The notes beneath the pieces are model-generated. The model had not been told where the DNA came from and made no database searches. It saw only the letters and a list, made by a program, of their open reading frames with translations. From NCBI GenBank assembly GCA_024114885.1, contig CP099419.1, positions 2,542,001-2,606,000 of the forward strand: a stretch of 64,000 nucleotides of DNA. Reading direction: 5' to 3'. Positions 9,587 to 20,531 of this stretch are shown here, piece after piece. The first letter of the stretch is position 1. Each line of letters starts with the position of its first letter. The position numbers and the translations under genes were made by a program. This DNA comes from Septoria linicola (lineage: Eukaryota > Ascomycota > Dothideomycetes > Mycosphaerellales > Mycosphaerellaceae).

Positions 9587-11250
9587 ATGAACAAGTTCAA
9601 AGGATTGCTTGGAAGGACTAAGAGTATGCCTGCCAGCTGCCATCGAGACGAACTGTAAGCTGACGGCCAGCGCGTGCAGGTCTGTCAGCTCGCGCCGGAA
9701 GTCGCAATTCGACCACCAACTTCGACGATGCCCGTTCAGACTCACCCGAAGCCAATGTCCAACGAGCGATCCGTCTCTTCTGCGAGTCCGGCTCCGTCAA
9801 CAATGGCGGCGAGGAAGTCCTGCACCTCCCCGTTATCGTCGAGTCCGCCGAGTCTTCGCCCACCGCCGCTGCGAGCGCTGCCAACCAGATCAAGAAGTTC
9901 CTTGGGAAGGACTTTTCCACGAAGCCCTATGTACAGTACAACTCCATCATGCTCATCCGCATCTTGAGCGACAATCCAGGACCACGATTCACCCAAAACT
10001 TCGACAAGAGCTTCGTGAGCACAGTCAAGGATATGCTGCGTGGTTGTAGGGATCAGAGCACGCAGCAAATCCTGCGCGAGACTCTGGACCACTTGGAGAA
10101 TGACAAAGCCTATGATGAAGGCCTACAGCTGCTCTTCCAGATGTGGCGCAAAGAGAAGGGGCAGGGTGCGAGCTTTAGCCAGGCGGGTCACAGAGGTTCT
10201 TACATGGCGCCAAACGGATTCCAGCAGCCATATCACGGGGGATATGAGCGTTCGGGGGCATCGGGAAGAGGTTCGAGGGGGACTGGTCTGCCAACAGCCG
10301 CTGAACTTGCCAGCAGAGTGGAAGAGGCGCGAAACACGGCAAAGATTCTGTTGCAGCTCGTGCAAAGTACCCCGAGTCAAGAGCTGGTCAACAACGAGCT
10401 GATAAAGGAGTTCAACGAGCGGTGTCAGACTGCCTCGAAATCGATACAGTCATACATCAATGCCACCAATCCCTCGCCCGACGACGATACTATGCAAACC
10501 CTCATCGAAACAAACGAACAGCTGAGTCTGGCAACCAGTCGATATCAGCGAGCGATACTGGCCGCGAGGCGTGCGATGGGCGCATCTCCAAGCCCACAGC
10601 AAGGCGCGCCACAAGGCACTGAAACAACGTCTTATGGCGCTTTCTCCGCCCCATCAGGTCCGCCGCCAGCACAGCAGGCAGCATCAACAAATAATGCCTA
10701 CACTCCTGCGCCTAACACATTTGGTGGTTATCAGGCGCCCATGGGTCCTCCACCAACTGGCAACACCATCGGTGGAGGTGCGCAAGCGCCACAGCTACCT
10801 CCTGTACAGCAGCAGAATCCATTTGCCGACCCAGAGCCAAAGCAGTACGGAGCTTTCCAAGCTCCACAAAATCAACAGGGGCATCATCCACAGACAGTCT
10901 CTTTCGACGACTTCGATCGACAACAACAGCAACCCTTCCAGCACTCGCGCACTTTCACGATCGAGCAGGAGCCCAGTTTCGCGGCGCCAAACCGGAGAAA
11001 CACGAATGAACTTGAAAACGCATACTCCTCTGAGCAGCCAAAGGTGTCACCCGTTCAGACTCGCGATGACCATGTTGTCAGCCCGTCATCGCCACAGCGA
11101 CCGGCGCTAGGTCCCTACCATCAAAGTGATATTACCCAGTCATATGTTGGCAGGCAGTATAGCGCCGCGAACGGCCTGACTATGCATGGTGCACAGCCTT
11201 ACGATCAATCAGGCGGTCATGATGTGAGCCCCGTGGAAACGAGAAGGTAG
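9587..11250 (+). CDS. VHS-GAT domain protein, Lsb5-like endocytic adaptor
   Basis: Exon 1 is 9587-9623 and exon 2 is 9680-11250, with a 56-nt intron (donor GTATGC, acceptor GTGCAG). The joined protein is 535 aa. The N-terminal ~180 residues form a VHS domain, including FCESGSVNNGGEEVLHLP and the helix NSIMLIRILSDNPGPRFTQNF. A GAT three-helix domain follows (AAELASRVEEARNTAKILLQ through SLATSRYQRAILAARRA). The last ~200 residues are a Q/P-rich disordered tail with an NPF motif (QQNPFADPEP), a ligand for EH-domain endocytic proteins. Known for the family: VHS binds membrane or cargo, GAT binds ubiquitin and Arf/actin regulators. The short first exon matters, because the frame of exon 2 has no in-frame ATG before 9949. 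Lsb5 is the closest yeast type I can name; GGA and Vps27 have extra domains absent here. Confidence 0.88.
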
Positions 11251-12842
11251 CACAGCTTCCGGTACATGAATGGCAGGCCTGATTGAGAATAAGCATGTGA
11301 AATGTTGTTGCATGCGGAATTTGACTTGAGATACCTCTGCTGCTTTGTTCTGTTCTTGTTCATAGACTTACCGATCATGATCGCTTGAAGCCGTTCCTCT
11401 CTGCATCTCTCTATGTCAACGTACTCATCAACGGGCCTGCAGAACCCTCTACACTTCCAGTGAAGTGGGGAAGTCAATTGAGAGACATCGATACCTGCCC
11501 TATTCTCAATAAATAGAAGCATAGGTAGAGGCACAGTCTGATGAAGTGCGCTGCCGACACCACCGCCCGCATACAACTCCCGCGTCATGCTCCGCGTCGC
11601 ACCGGCGTCTCACCTGGAGACGTGATCTCGTTGCCCACGGGTAGGACGGTCGTATTGCGGCGTAATGTACTCGTCGACTCCGCTACATCGGTTCGATGCT
11701 ACTGTCATCCTCGATGCAACGCTGCATTGGATGCTCGCAGCGGCGGCAAGGAATCAAATCAGGTCATTGTCCAGTTCAGCAGACACGATCGGTGGCGTGG
11801 TATGTTGGAAACCACTGACGGTGAGGTCAGGTGTAGCGACCTATCTCTGATCGGCAGTCGGACGTAGCATATTCTTCGTGCTTTCGCAGCATCTTCTAGC
11901 GTAGTCTAGGCGTGCGTCAAGCTCACCAAGTTATCAGATCCTTGCTGACCGAACTTCGTCCTGCATCCGATGCCATGTTCTGATTGATGAAGATGGGTCC
12001 GAGCATGACGTGTGGGACCGATGCTGGCCGTATCTCGGTGACATATGAGTTGTTGTACGATGCTCCACATCAAGCTATCTATCTGTATCAGACTATCAGC
12101 TGCTCAGATGATTAGATCAAGCGCGGCAATTCGACAACGCAATGTAGATAGTATCAACGACTGGTGACAGAGTTTATACTCTGGCGACAAATCAGGCCGT
12201 CGATCGACAGCCAGGTCTCTACCATAGCAGGTGCTGTTGGGCGTGATCGACACAGGCTCGTCGGTAGTCGACCTAAGGCGATTTTGCTTGCAGGTCTAAC
12301 TAGGCTCGTCCCGCCATCGGCTGGCGCCGTCAGTACCGTGATTCGCAAGGATGCATCCCAGGAAAACTCTTTTCTCGAACTTGTCTACGATAAGTGGACC
12401 TGCCGCACGTCAGACCTCACGTTGGTCTCGTGCAGAATCGTTCAACTCGGATAGAAAATCACATCCGAGTGGTCGAAGTCGGCAGACGCAGCAGAAGGCC
12501 GACACCGAACCAGCAGGCTAGTCAGGAAGAGCTGTTCACGGTCGCAAAGCCAGCATCATCTTCTTTCATCATAATGTGCAACAGCGAGAAGCAACTAATC
12601 CAAGTCAGGAAGTGCAAAATAAGAACACTGGCTTCTAGAGCAATTCTCGTTCCAAATTCGTGGCAGTTTTTCTTAGAGACCCGCCGAAGCACATGTTCAA
12701 GATCCATGTCTCGAATCAGAATAGAGTAGAAGTGGTCCGAACACAGCGCATATCGGCACGGTCAACATCGGAGTCGACGGTTTCTGCAACCCACCAGACC
12801 GCACTCGCCGCTGTGGGCATGCCACGGGCCTCCGTCGACAGG
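11251..12842. other. Long intergenic region upstream of the hexose transporter
   Basis: About 1.6 kb with only short conflicting ORFs (60-123 codons) and no domain. It contains the 8-bp inverted repeat annotated at 12445-12470. I find no support for a gene. Much of it is likely 5' regulatory sequence for the transporter and 3' sequence of the VHS-GAT gene. Confidence 0.45.
12445..12470. promoter_or_regulatory. Inverted repeat ACTCGGAT-N10-ATCCGAGT
   Basis: Two perfect 8-bp arms face each other across 10 bp. The arms contain CGG and CCG triplets 14 bp apart. Zn2Cys6 dimers bind inverted CGG triplets at fixed spacing (Gal4 uses 11), so this could be such a site. It lies 517 bp upstream of the transporter start. 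The binding role is inference only. Confidence 0.3.
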
Positions 12843-12902
12843 CCCCGCGACTCCAATGTCTTTGCAAGCGTTGCCCCCGTGAAATCTTGTGGTCGAATAT
12901 AA
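12843..12902 (+). promoter_or_regulatory. Putative core promoter of the hexose transporter with a CreA-type site
   Basis: CCCCGC at 12843-12848 is the complement of GCGGGG, which fits the CreA/Mig1 consensus SYGGRG. TATAA at 12898-12902 lies 85 bp before the ATG at 12987. Together they suggest a TATA promoter open to carbon catabolite repression, as known for many sugar transporter genes. A single CreA hexamer is common by chance, so the regulatory claim is weak. Confidence 0.35.
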
Positions 12903-12986
12903 GGGGAGGACGTCTCGCTTTGTCTTTGAACCTCATCCGCCTTCTTTCACCATCCTCTCGTGGCATTTGTCGATCGGACCGTCAAT

Positions 12987-14948
12987 ATGCCTTTCCTCAA
13001 GCGCACTGAGCGCGAGGCTCAGCATGCCAACCAGCTGGAAAAGGCGCCTTCACCCAACGCTGCCACAGGTCAAAAGGTCACCTTCATGGCTGTGTTCCTC
13101 GGACTTGTCGCTTCCATAGGAGGCTTTATGTTCGGCTACGTCTCAGGTCAAATCTCTGGTTTCTTCTCGATGGAAGACTACGGTCGTCGGTTTGGTATCA
13201 TCTTGCCTGACGGCACCATTGAATTCTCTGCTGCCCGTCAAGGAACCATCACCGGTATCCTCTGTGTTGGCTGTCTGTTCGGAGCTCTCATTGCTGGCAA
13301 AATCGCCGACACTCTGGGTCGCAAGCTGTCGATCTCGGTCTCGGCTTTCTTCTGCATGATCGGAACTGTTATCGAGGTTTCGTCCAACACCGCTTGGTAA
13401 GGGAGACATGGTCGATCTATTAGAGCCTGTACTAATGTAGTGAAGGTACCAATTTGCCATTGGAAGACTTGTTAACGGCTTCGGCATCGGCAGCCTGAGT
13501 GTTCTCGTGCCAATGTACCAATCCGAATCTTCCCCAGCGATCATTCGTGGTGTGCTTGTGGCAAGCTACCAGCTGTTCATTACTCTTGGCATCTGGACTG
13601 CTGAGATGGTCGACTGGGGAACTTCGGAGAAGACCAACAGCGCATCTTGGAGGTAAGTGGAGACGTGCCGCTGATGAGGAACAAGAGAATTAGGCACTCA
13701 TGCATCCCAGAATCCCCAACGGCATCTCCTTCGCTTGGGCCATCGTTCTCGGAGTCGGCATCCTCTTTCTCCCTGAGAGCCCTCGTTACGCATACGCTCG
13801 AGGCCGTGTCGAAGAGTGCCGTGCTACTCTTGCCAGACTTGGCGGTCTTGCACAGGATAGTCGGGAGATCAACATGTTGATGAACGACATCCGCATCAAA
13901 CACGAAGAAGAAGCCGCAGCCGGTAAGGCCAACTATTTCGAGGTGAGATTGGATCAATATAAGCCGGGGTCTTCGTGTATGCTAACGTTACAAAGTTGTT
14001 TACCGGACCCAAGATGCTGTACAGAACTGCTCTCGGAATTGTGCTCCAGGTTGGTGAAGACGTTCGACCATAGATGCTGAACTGTGCTGACTGAAGATGA
14101 ATAGGCTGGCCAACAACTCACTGGTGCTAACTTCTTCTTCTACTACGGAACTACTATATTCAAGGCTACCGGCCTGGAGAACTCCTTTGTTACCCAAATC
14201 ATCCTTGGAACGGTCAATGTTGCCTGCACGATCGGTGGCCTCTACGTTGTGCAGAAGTGCGGTCGCCGCAACGCTCTGATCGTCGGTGCACTTTGGATGT
14301 TCATGTGCTTCATGGTGTACTCCTTCGTGGGCCACTTTGCCCTTGACCAGACCACGCCGCAAAACTCTCCGGCTGCCGGAAATGTCTTGATTGTGTTCTC
14401 ATGCCTGTTCATTGCCGGTAAGTTCATTCTGTAGCTCTTTGACGGTGTCGATGTTAGCTAACTCTCTCGCAGCATTCGCCACAACATGGGGACCATTGGT
14501 ATGGGCTGTAGTCGGAGAACTTTACCCGATGAAGTACAGGGGTCCTGCAATGGCTCTGGCCACCGCATCGAACTGGTAAGTCAGATATGCATCATAAGTA
14601 GCAGTGGGAATTTCGCTGACGAACACTGGCAGGCTGTGGAACTTCCTCATGTCATTCTTCACTCGATTCATCACTGATGCGATCGACTATCTTTATGGTC
14701 TTGTCTTCGCTGGTTGCTGTTTGGCATTGGCTGTCATCGTCTTCTTCTTCGTCATCGAGTCCAAGGACAGGAGCCTGGAGGAGATTGACACGATGTACAT
14801 GCTTGGTGTGAACCCAATTACCAGCGCCAAATGGGATGGAAGCAAGCTGCCTGTGAGCGCAGACACCAGCGGCAGGAACAGCAGTGATGCTGCGGCGGCT
14901 GAGAGCGGTTATCCAGCCCGACAGAAGTCAGTAACCATCGAAGAGTAG
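12987..14948 (+). CDS. MFS hexose/monosaccharide transporter
   Basis: Seven exons: 12987-13396, 13446-13652, 13711-13942, 13996-14049, 14105-14417, 14473-14575 and 14633-14948. They join to 544 aa. All introns are 49-58 nt with GTAAG/GTGAG-like donors, except 14050-14104 (GTTGGT). The protein has the sugar-porter pattern: FGYVSGQISGF in helix 1, an ADTLGRK loop after helix 2, PESPRYAYARGR after helix 6, AGQQLTGANFFFYYGT in helix 7, and a WAVVGELYPMKYR segment. The C-terminal ESKDRSLEEID replaces the usual PETKG motif. Family members import glucose and related hexoses by facilitated diffusion or proton symport at the plasma membrane. Substrate affinity cannot be read from sequence. The N-terminus is short, so it is not a long-tailed glucose sensor. 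Confidence 0.95.
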
Positions 14949-15336
14949 ATTGAGCTCGTGGGCACTCGGTTCGTAGGACCGTACTTTAATGTCAACTGCA
15001 TAACATCGAACAGTCCGCTTGGTCTTGTGAAGTCGTATTGAGTTGGTCAGCGCAAGCAGGAGACAGCAGTTGAAGAAGTCGTCCACGGAGTCAAACGTGC
15101 CCAATGCGTCACTAACTTAACTAGTGCGTTGTCAGCACCAAACTCTAAATGTGAGATGTACTGACAATGATGGCATCATTCCATCCTCCACGACTACAGG
15201 CATCGGGGATTCGAGGCCGTACGCATCTCCGTGTATTAATGACGCACTGTACAGTAGATATAGCCCTTGACCATTGTCGCTCTCACTCCTAGCAGAAATA
15301 TACCGTTCCACTGATCCCTCATTCGACCAAAATAAC
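14949..15336. other. Intergenic, 3' of the transporter and 5' of the next gene
   Basis: This 388-bp interval contains no convincing ORF; a 74-codon minus frame at 15132-15356 overlaps the next start. It should hold the transporter terminator and the downstream promoter. Confidence 0.4.
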
Positions 15337-16068
15337 ATGGGTGTCGACCTCAGCACAGCGCGATACCTCGCGCCAGCATCCTTCCTCTACGACTTCGCGG
15401 CTCAGCAATATGGCATGCTCAGCTCGCCGAACATGAAGGATATCCACGACAAGAACTTGTCCTTCTTCAGCCCTCAACCATTCTTTATTGCGGGGTTCTT
15501 CTTCCCACAGCAGCTCTTCCAGGTGGCGTGGCTGTACAAGCTATGGAGCTTGAAGAAGGAGAACCCTCAGGACAAGAAGTCTCTCGACCACATTGTCAAG
15601 TTCGTTCCTTACTATGCCCTTGGCAACGTCTGCATCGGTACTTGGATGTTCTTCTGGAACAGTGAGATGCTCACAGTCTCGAACATCTTCGTCTGGATTA
15701 ACACAACGGCACAGCTGTTCTACGTCGCCACGCAGCTAGAGCCGATGGACACTAGCAACACTGGAAGCTGGTTGACGCATGTGGTTTCCAAGACCTTCGC
15801 TGGAATTGGTGTTCTTGACGCTTTGCACAACACTTCTGTTGCGTACTACAAGAATGCCCTCCCAACCACTACGATCAAGCTCCTGACAGGTCTCGGGTTC
15901 GGAGGTGCAGCTCTGGCTAGCGATTGGATTTTTGGAGGCTGCTTGGTGTACGATTTGATCGCTTTGAGCGTGGGACAGCAGCAGTACGACACAACTTGGT
16001 CCAAACAGCTCGGATTTATGGCTGCTGGCACGGCTGCGATTGTCGGCATCAAGAACTACTTGAAGTAG
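15337..16068 (+). CDS. Fungal multi-pass membrane protein of unknown function
   Basis: Single exon, 243 aa, starting at ATG 15337 in a good context (AACATGG). The frame is open further upstream, but there is no earlier in-frame ATG. I see about six hydrophobic segments: around residues 45-65, 92-115, 118-135, 155-170, 190-210 and 225-240. Loops contain aromatic-rich stretches (SPQPFFIAGFFFPQQLFQ). There is no signal peptide and no motif that I recognise. The length, even hydrophobicity and clean coding composition make it a real gene. Its function is not predictable here. It sits in tandem downstream of the hexose transporter, with 388 bp between, so it has its own promoter. Confidence 0.8.
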   Translation: MGVDLSTARYLAPASFLYDFAAQQYGMLSSPNMKDIHDKNLSFFSPQPFFIAGFFFPQQLFQVAWLYKLWSLKKENPQDKKSLDHIVKFVPYYALGNVCIGTWMFFWNSEMLTVSNIFVWINTTAQLFYVATQLEPMDTSNTGSWLTHVVSKTFAGIGVLDALHNTSVAYYKNALPTTTIKLLTGLGFGGAALASDWIFGGCLVYDLIALSVGQQQYDTTWSKQLGFMAAGTAAIVGIKNYLK

Positions 16069-16410
16069 GTATACACAGTGTGTTCTGATTCACTCTGCGG
16101 GATCACGCAGTACAGATGAAGCAGCGCGCATGAATACAAGACGAGATCACTAACGGGTCGTACTTAGACCACCATATGTAAAAGGCGATTATGCACAAAT
16201 TGTGCAAGATGAGGCGGATGACCGAGCATGAGATATGACCAGGAGGATATGCTCAAGGGTTCTGTAATAACAATGTATGATGACATATCACAACGCCAAT
16301 CGGCACAATTGTAGCATTACTACTAGGGTCGTTGTCCCTGGATTGCTGCTGCTCACTCTCGATGGATGACAGTGGGTCGCAGTCATGATCCGACTTCCAA
16401 GCCACCAGCA
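16069..16410. other. Convergent intergenic region
   Basis: This 342-bp interval lies between the 3' ends of the membrane protein gene and the minus-strand secreted protein gene. No ORF worth calling was seen; it should contain both terminators. Confidence 0.4.
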
Positions 16411-17403
16411 TCATTGGAGTTCCACCATGCCATGCAAGACAGGAGACTTTCCACCATTTCCCCATATTCTCACACTATTGATGGTCTTCTTGCCGAATAC
16501 CTGTTGATGCTGGGCCAAGAGTGGCGCGATGCCCACAAAGTTCTCAGTTCCAAGTACGGCTAGGAATGGATCAGACAATTTGCCATGTTGGTCATTAGGC
16601 GTGAACATCCAGAAATTCGGCCAAGGCAACACTTCTTCGTTCTTGTAGCCATCAGTTCGCATTGCTTCTGTGATCAGTCGCTGCGTTGCACGATTCGTTA
16701 TCCCTCGGACGAATACATATCGCAAAGGAGACTGTTGCTCTTTGTTGGTAGAGGGGAGAAGATACCAGCTGAGGAAGGTCAGGTCGGACCAGTGGTGGAG
16801 CTGCGGAAGAGGCGATTTACTTAGGTGGCTCGATGTCGATTTGCGGTAGCTCGGGCTGTGTCGATCGGAAGCAACAATGACGCCTTTGGCAGGACTGTAA
16901 ACAGCGCAGTATTCAGCGTTAGTGGCCTATAGGCTGTCAGCATGGCACTTAATTGAGGGCTCGATCACTCTGCCTCATACAGGATACGCTATACCGTCGA
17001 TTTTGACATCCTTGCTGTGCTCTACACGAACAGTCATGCTAGTAGCAGATGAGACCTGTAAGACTTCCAAAGCTGCTTCCAGGCCTGAGGTCTTGTCATT
17101 GAACACTTCACCATTCTGATCGGACTTGACAACCCAGCCCCATTTCTGGACATCTGAAGGTACCCAGGTAGATTGCTTTGTTCTCATGGGGTCGTTCATT
17201 ATCGCCCACATATCTTTACCTTTCCTCACAGCAGCTTTGTAGCTATTGGCTGGAACTCGGGGCTCGAGTGGCGGCGGTAATATAGCAACAGAAGCCGTCG
17301 TGATATTCGTCACGCTTGTGCTAGCCTGATGTTCGTAGAGAGGTGCTGCCCCGGCCAAGATTGGCAGACTGAGCTGAAGGAGTGGTATTGTTCTCGTCAA
17401 CAT
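16411..17403 (-). CDS. Secreted hypothetical protein
   Basis: Exon 1 is 17403-16981 and exon 2 is 16926-16411, with a 54-nt intron (donor GTATGA, branch GCTGAC, acceptor CTATAG). Joined length is 939 nt, 312 aa. The N-terminus MLTRTIPLLQLSLPILAGAAP is a clear signal peptide. The mature protein has few cysteines and Trp-rich segments (PWPNFWMFTPND), and no membrane anchor. I do not recognise a domain. A hypothetical secreted product fits either a cell-wall/extracellular enzyme of unknown type or a secreted effector. The cysteine-poor composition argues against a classical small effector. The exon junction is supported because exon 2 is open for 172 codons in the right phase. Confidence 0.7.
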
Positions 17404-18144
17404 CTGGTATCACCAAGGCGGGGCTCAATTGTGCTATGCTGAGCAATGACCAGTACAGGAACTTACTGATAGCTGTGATTGCGGCTATTTCAATGTCTGT
17501 AGTCATTTAGATTGATGCACACTCCCATCCGATGTTTGCTTACGGCGACCATCAGAGCATGAACGTGATACAGGTCGCAGAGATTTCAGTCATGCGGTCA
17601 TGATAGATGGACATGAGAACAGCACTTCGTATATGCTACTCTGTCACTCCAGGCTGTCTCCAGTTGGTCAACTGAGATTTGGCGTCGCTCTCGTTTCTCT
17701 ACGCATGCTTGGCAGATCGACTAGCGGTGGCAGATTTATGTTCTTGACAGACATCGTGAAGTCTACTCTGCCCGTGTCCGCTTCCGAGCAGGACAATGCA
17801 ATAATCTCTTATACTCGGACATTCTTATCGACTGCACGCCAGGAGAGGTTTCGAGGCAAGATCTTGATCAGTTCCAACTGTGCAGGAAGTATGCCGAGCT
17901 CAGCACACAGTGCATATACTTGCAAGACCCTGCCATTGATGCACTTCTGTTGCTTCTAGGCTTGTGTGATAGGGAGAGGTGTCAACAGAGCAGACACGAT
18001 TAAGCGCTTTGTCCGCCAAGACATATCGTCACTCCGAGCTCGAGTGAATGAAGAACATCGACTTGCTCAGGCGCAACCCTCACCATCTGAGAATCATGAC
18101 CAGCCGAGTGGAAGGTTTTAGCTGACACTTGCTGCGACTTGCTC
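17404..18144. other. Intergenic, divergent promoters of the secreted protein and ATG16
   Basis: This 741-bp interval contains one 119-codon plus-strand ORF (17600-17959). It lacks a domain and has non-coding-like composition, and I do not call it. Otherwise I see nothing beyond promoter space. Confidence 0.4.
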
Positions 18145-18153
18145 ATGCCATGA
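18145..18153 (+). promoter_or_regulatory. Minimal uORF (ATG CCA TGA) overlapping the ATG16 start
   Basis: ATGCCATGA places a two-codon upstream frame directly over the main start. The stop TGA (18151-18153) shares two bases with the ATG16 ATG (18150-18152). Ribosomes that begin at 18145 would end right at the main start. This could lower or gate ATG16 translation. It depends on the transcript beginning upstream of 18145, which cannot be seen here. Confidence 0.4.
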
Positions 18154-18829
18154 GCGGCGACTGGCTGGAGCAGTACTCAGCTGCTCTTGATGCACGCGAT
18201 GCTCGCGAACAGATTCACAAGCCGTACATAGACGCTTGTATGCATCGACCTTACTGGGACTTTCACCATCAGCGGTATTAATCTGAATAGATACGAAGCT
18301 CGCCGACCGTACAGCTGCTGCCGCTCAAGCTCGAGCTTCTGGTCCTGCCGGCTCAACGCCAGCATCGCCAGCTCTACCAGATCGAACGGCGACGCCTACG
18401 AAGGGCCGGGCCTCGACGAAATCGCCTTTACCAGAAGCGCAAGCCACTGATCTACTTTCCACCTTGCGGGCAGACTTGGCAAACACTCAGCGCGTTCGTG
18501 CTTCGCTACAAGCCCAGGTCACTGAGCTCACCACGTCTTTGACACAACTACAATCGACACAGAAAGACTCGACTGTACAGATCGGCCTCCTGACAAAGCA
18601 GAAACTCGATGTGGAGAGGAAGCTACGAGATCGTGAAGAAGAGATTCGAGGGAAAGCAAGACTGGTCGAGGAAGCTCAGGATGAGATGGTGAGTTTGCAG
18701 TTGCAGCTGAGCATGGCAGAGCAAAAGAGTGAGAAGCTGGATAAGGAGAACAAAGAGCTAGTGGAGAGATGGATGAGAAGAATGGGAGAAGAGGTTGAGA
18801 GGGTCAATCGGGATGCTGGGTGGCAGTAA
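18150..18829 (+). CDS. ATG16: Autophagy protein ATG16
   Basis: Exon 1 is 18150-18237 and exon 2 is 18291-18829, with a 53-nt intron (donor GTATGC, acceptor CTGAATAG). The result is 208 aa. The N-terminus WLEQYSAALDARDAREQIHK...YIDAYTKLADRTA is the ATG5-binding helix of fungal Atg16, completed only across the splice. A Pro/Ala/Ser linker follows, then a ~130-residue coiled coil. The protein ends with ERWMRRMGEEVERVNRDAGW, the conserved C-terminal pattern. Known role: Atg16 dimerises and holds the Atg12-Atg5 conjugate, which drives lipidation of Atg8 at the phagophore. There is no WD40 domain, as usual for fungi. Confidence 0.93.
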
Positions 18830-19015
18830 ACAGCACCGCAGCATGTCTACAGGGAGCATCACATTCGGGACAAGATGCCAGATTCGATCGTAGATCGACG
18901 AACGAAGTGAGTGTGCTCTCGAAATGACTTAATTAACTTGCAAGATGCTTTGGCTCAATCTGCTTCAACGCTTGAACGCTCTATACCAGATCACGACTAT
19001 TTCACTCCTACTCCC

Positions 19016-19993
19016 CTAGTCCTCATGCGTGACCGTCGTGTCTAGCACCTCTGCTCTTGCTTTGCCTTTGGTTTGTGTGCTCACGAAGTCACTGAGTAAT
19101 CTGTATGCACCAGGCTCCACGAACCCTATGCATTCCCATTCTTTGCCAGAATTCTCTTCTGTCTCGACCTGCTCCACAAAACTCAAGATCTTGTCCTTGA
19201 CACTTCCAGTGGTAGCCTCCTCCCCTTCTGCCTTTGGCGCAGACTTCACATTCTGTTTCAGAATGTCAGTCGGACAAGTAATCCTCAGCCTCATCCTTGC
19301 TCGCGCTACGGGGATTGGTTGATGTGCGATCAAGGCCTTCATCGCATCCAGAGCTTGCGACTTTGCACTCCTAGTCGTCACTACGCCCGTCCATTTTGGC
19401 TTTGCCTTGTCTTCTACTTTCGCCTCCGCTACCTCCCCTCCCCTGGCAGGCGTACTTGCCCCCGAGCCTGCTGCTGGCGTGCTCTGTTCTCTGCTTTGAC
19501 TTCGATCGCCTGCTGCGGCTCCAGCCTTTCCTGCAGCTCTTCCTGCGTGCCCTCCTTGACTGCTCAGCTGGTCCAGCGCCTTCTCGATCATGCCCGTCGT
19601 GTACACTCTCTTACTCTTCGGGTCCACTAGCCTTCCAGCGACAATGTCGATTACCTCCTTGTGCACGCGATCCAGCTCTTGGGAACGCTCCTTCTCGCCC
19701 ACCTGAATTTCGCCCTTTTTCAGAATCTCGAGTACCACCTCGTCTCTCGTCATACCAGGGAACGCTTTCTTGATATCCTCGTTGTTGGCCACTTGCCCTT
19801 TGCTCACGTTGAGAAAGACATTTGGTATTTGCAAGACGTTGTCGAGATCAGTTTCGTTGCCAGCTCGGAAGGATGTGACGGTGTTTTTGTAGCACGCAAC
19901 CTCGAAACGCTTTTTGCCCTTTTTCATCCTGACCAGACTGACATTTGTCAGTTTTATCTGGTTGGAGGGCTGGTTGATTTGTGCAGCAGGCAT
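19016..19993 (-). CDS. SDO1: SDO1/SBDS ribosome maturation factor
   Basis: Single exon, 325 aa from the ATG at 19993 (MPAAQINQPSNQIKLTNVSL). An ATG eight codons upstream is possible, but the family starts near this point. Residues ~10-105 form the N-terminal FYSH domain (RMKKGKKRFEVACYKN). A helical middle domain follows, then the C-terminal ferredoxin-like domain. The middle part carries an unusual A/G/S/P-rich stretch at ~146-212. Known role: SBDS and the GTPase EFL1 remove eIF6 (Tif6) from late pre-60S subunits in the cytoplasm. It shares a 538-bp divergent promoter region with the carboxypeptidase Y gene. Confidence 0.95.
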   Translation of the reverse strand: MPAAQINQPSNQIKLTNVSLVRMKKGKKRFEVACYKNTVTSFRAGNETDLDNVLQIPNVFLNVSKGQVANNEDIKKAFPGMTRDEVVLEILKKGEIQVGEKERSQELDRVHKEVIDIVAGRLVDPKSKRVYTTGMIEKALDQLSSQGGHAGRAAGKAGAAAGDRSQSREQSTPAAGSGASTPARGGEVAEAKVEDKAKPKWTGVVTTRSAKSQALDAMKALIAHQPIPVARARMRLRITCPTDILKQNVKSAPKAEGEEATTGSVKDKILSFVEQVETEENSGKEWECIGFVEPGAYRLLSDFVSTQTKGKARAEVLDTTVTHED

Positions 19994-20531
19994 TTTGTCC
20001 TGATTCTGCTGCTTCACAAAATGCGGTATGGACTATTTCCAGTCTTGAGAGATTGCCTTGGATGCTGCTGTGATCTGTTACTTGATATGTATGCCTTCTC
20101 CTGAGTTCACGTCGTGTTCCAAGGTGCTTCGGTGGTTGTTGTACTATTTATCTCTGGACAATATTTTGGAGCCGGTCAGTAACTGAGTGTCGATGAGCCG
20201 AGATGCGTCATCCGGAGCCAAGATTATTCCAACGCCGGACTCCGTGTGGGATGAGCAAGGAGCTATGACCGCTACACGGTACCTGCAGAGCGGATGATGC
20301 GTTGCTGGGGAAGTCACCTTGCTGTCGCCTGATACCAACCTCCCGCCTCACTCTCTTGCTATCTCTGCTTGCTTCCACCACCTGTCAATCTCCACGCCAT
20401 CCAACACCACTCTGTGAGTCTCCAGATAATCTTCAATTCGCAGAGACAGGACCCGTAAAGCTAATATTAGTGAATACCGCTCGCAGCCTCCATCTCTCCA
20501 CACTCGCACGCACCACGCTGCCCAAACGACC
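19994..20531. other. Divergent intergenic promoter region (SDO1 / carboxypeptidase Y)
   Basis: This 538-bp interval lies between two divergent starts. It includes pyrimidine-rich CT tracts near 20340-20520, typical of fungal 5' UTRs. No gene is supported. Confidence 0.45.

Noticed and set aside
17600..17959. 119-codon plus ORF
   Set aside because: No domain, no coding bias and no homology recognised.
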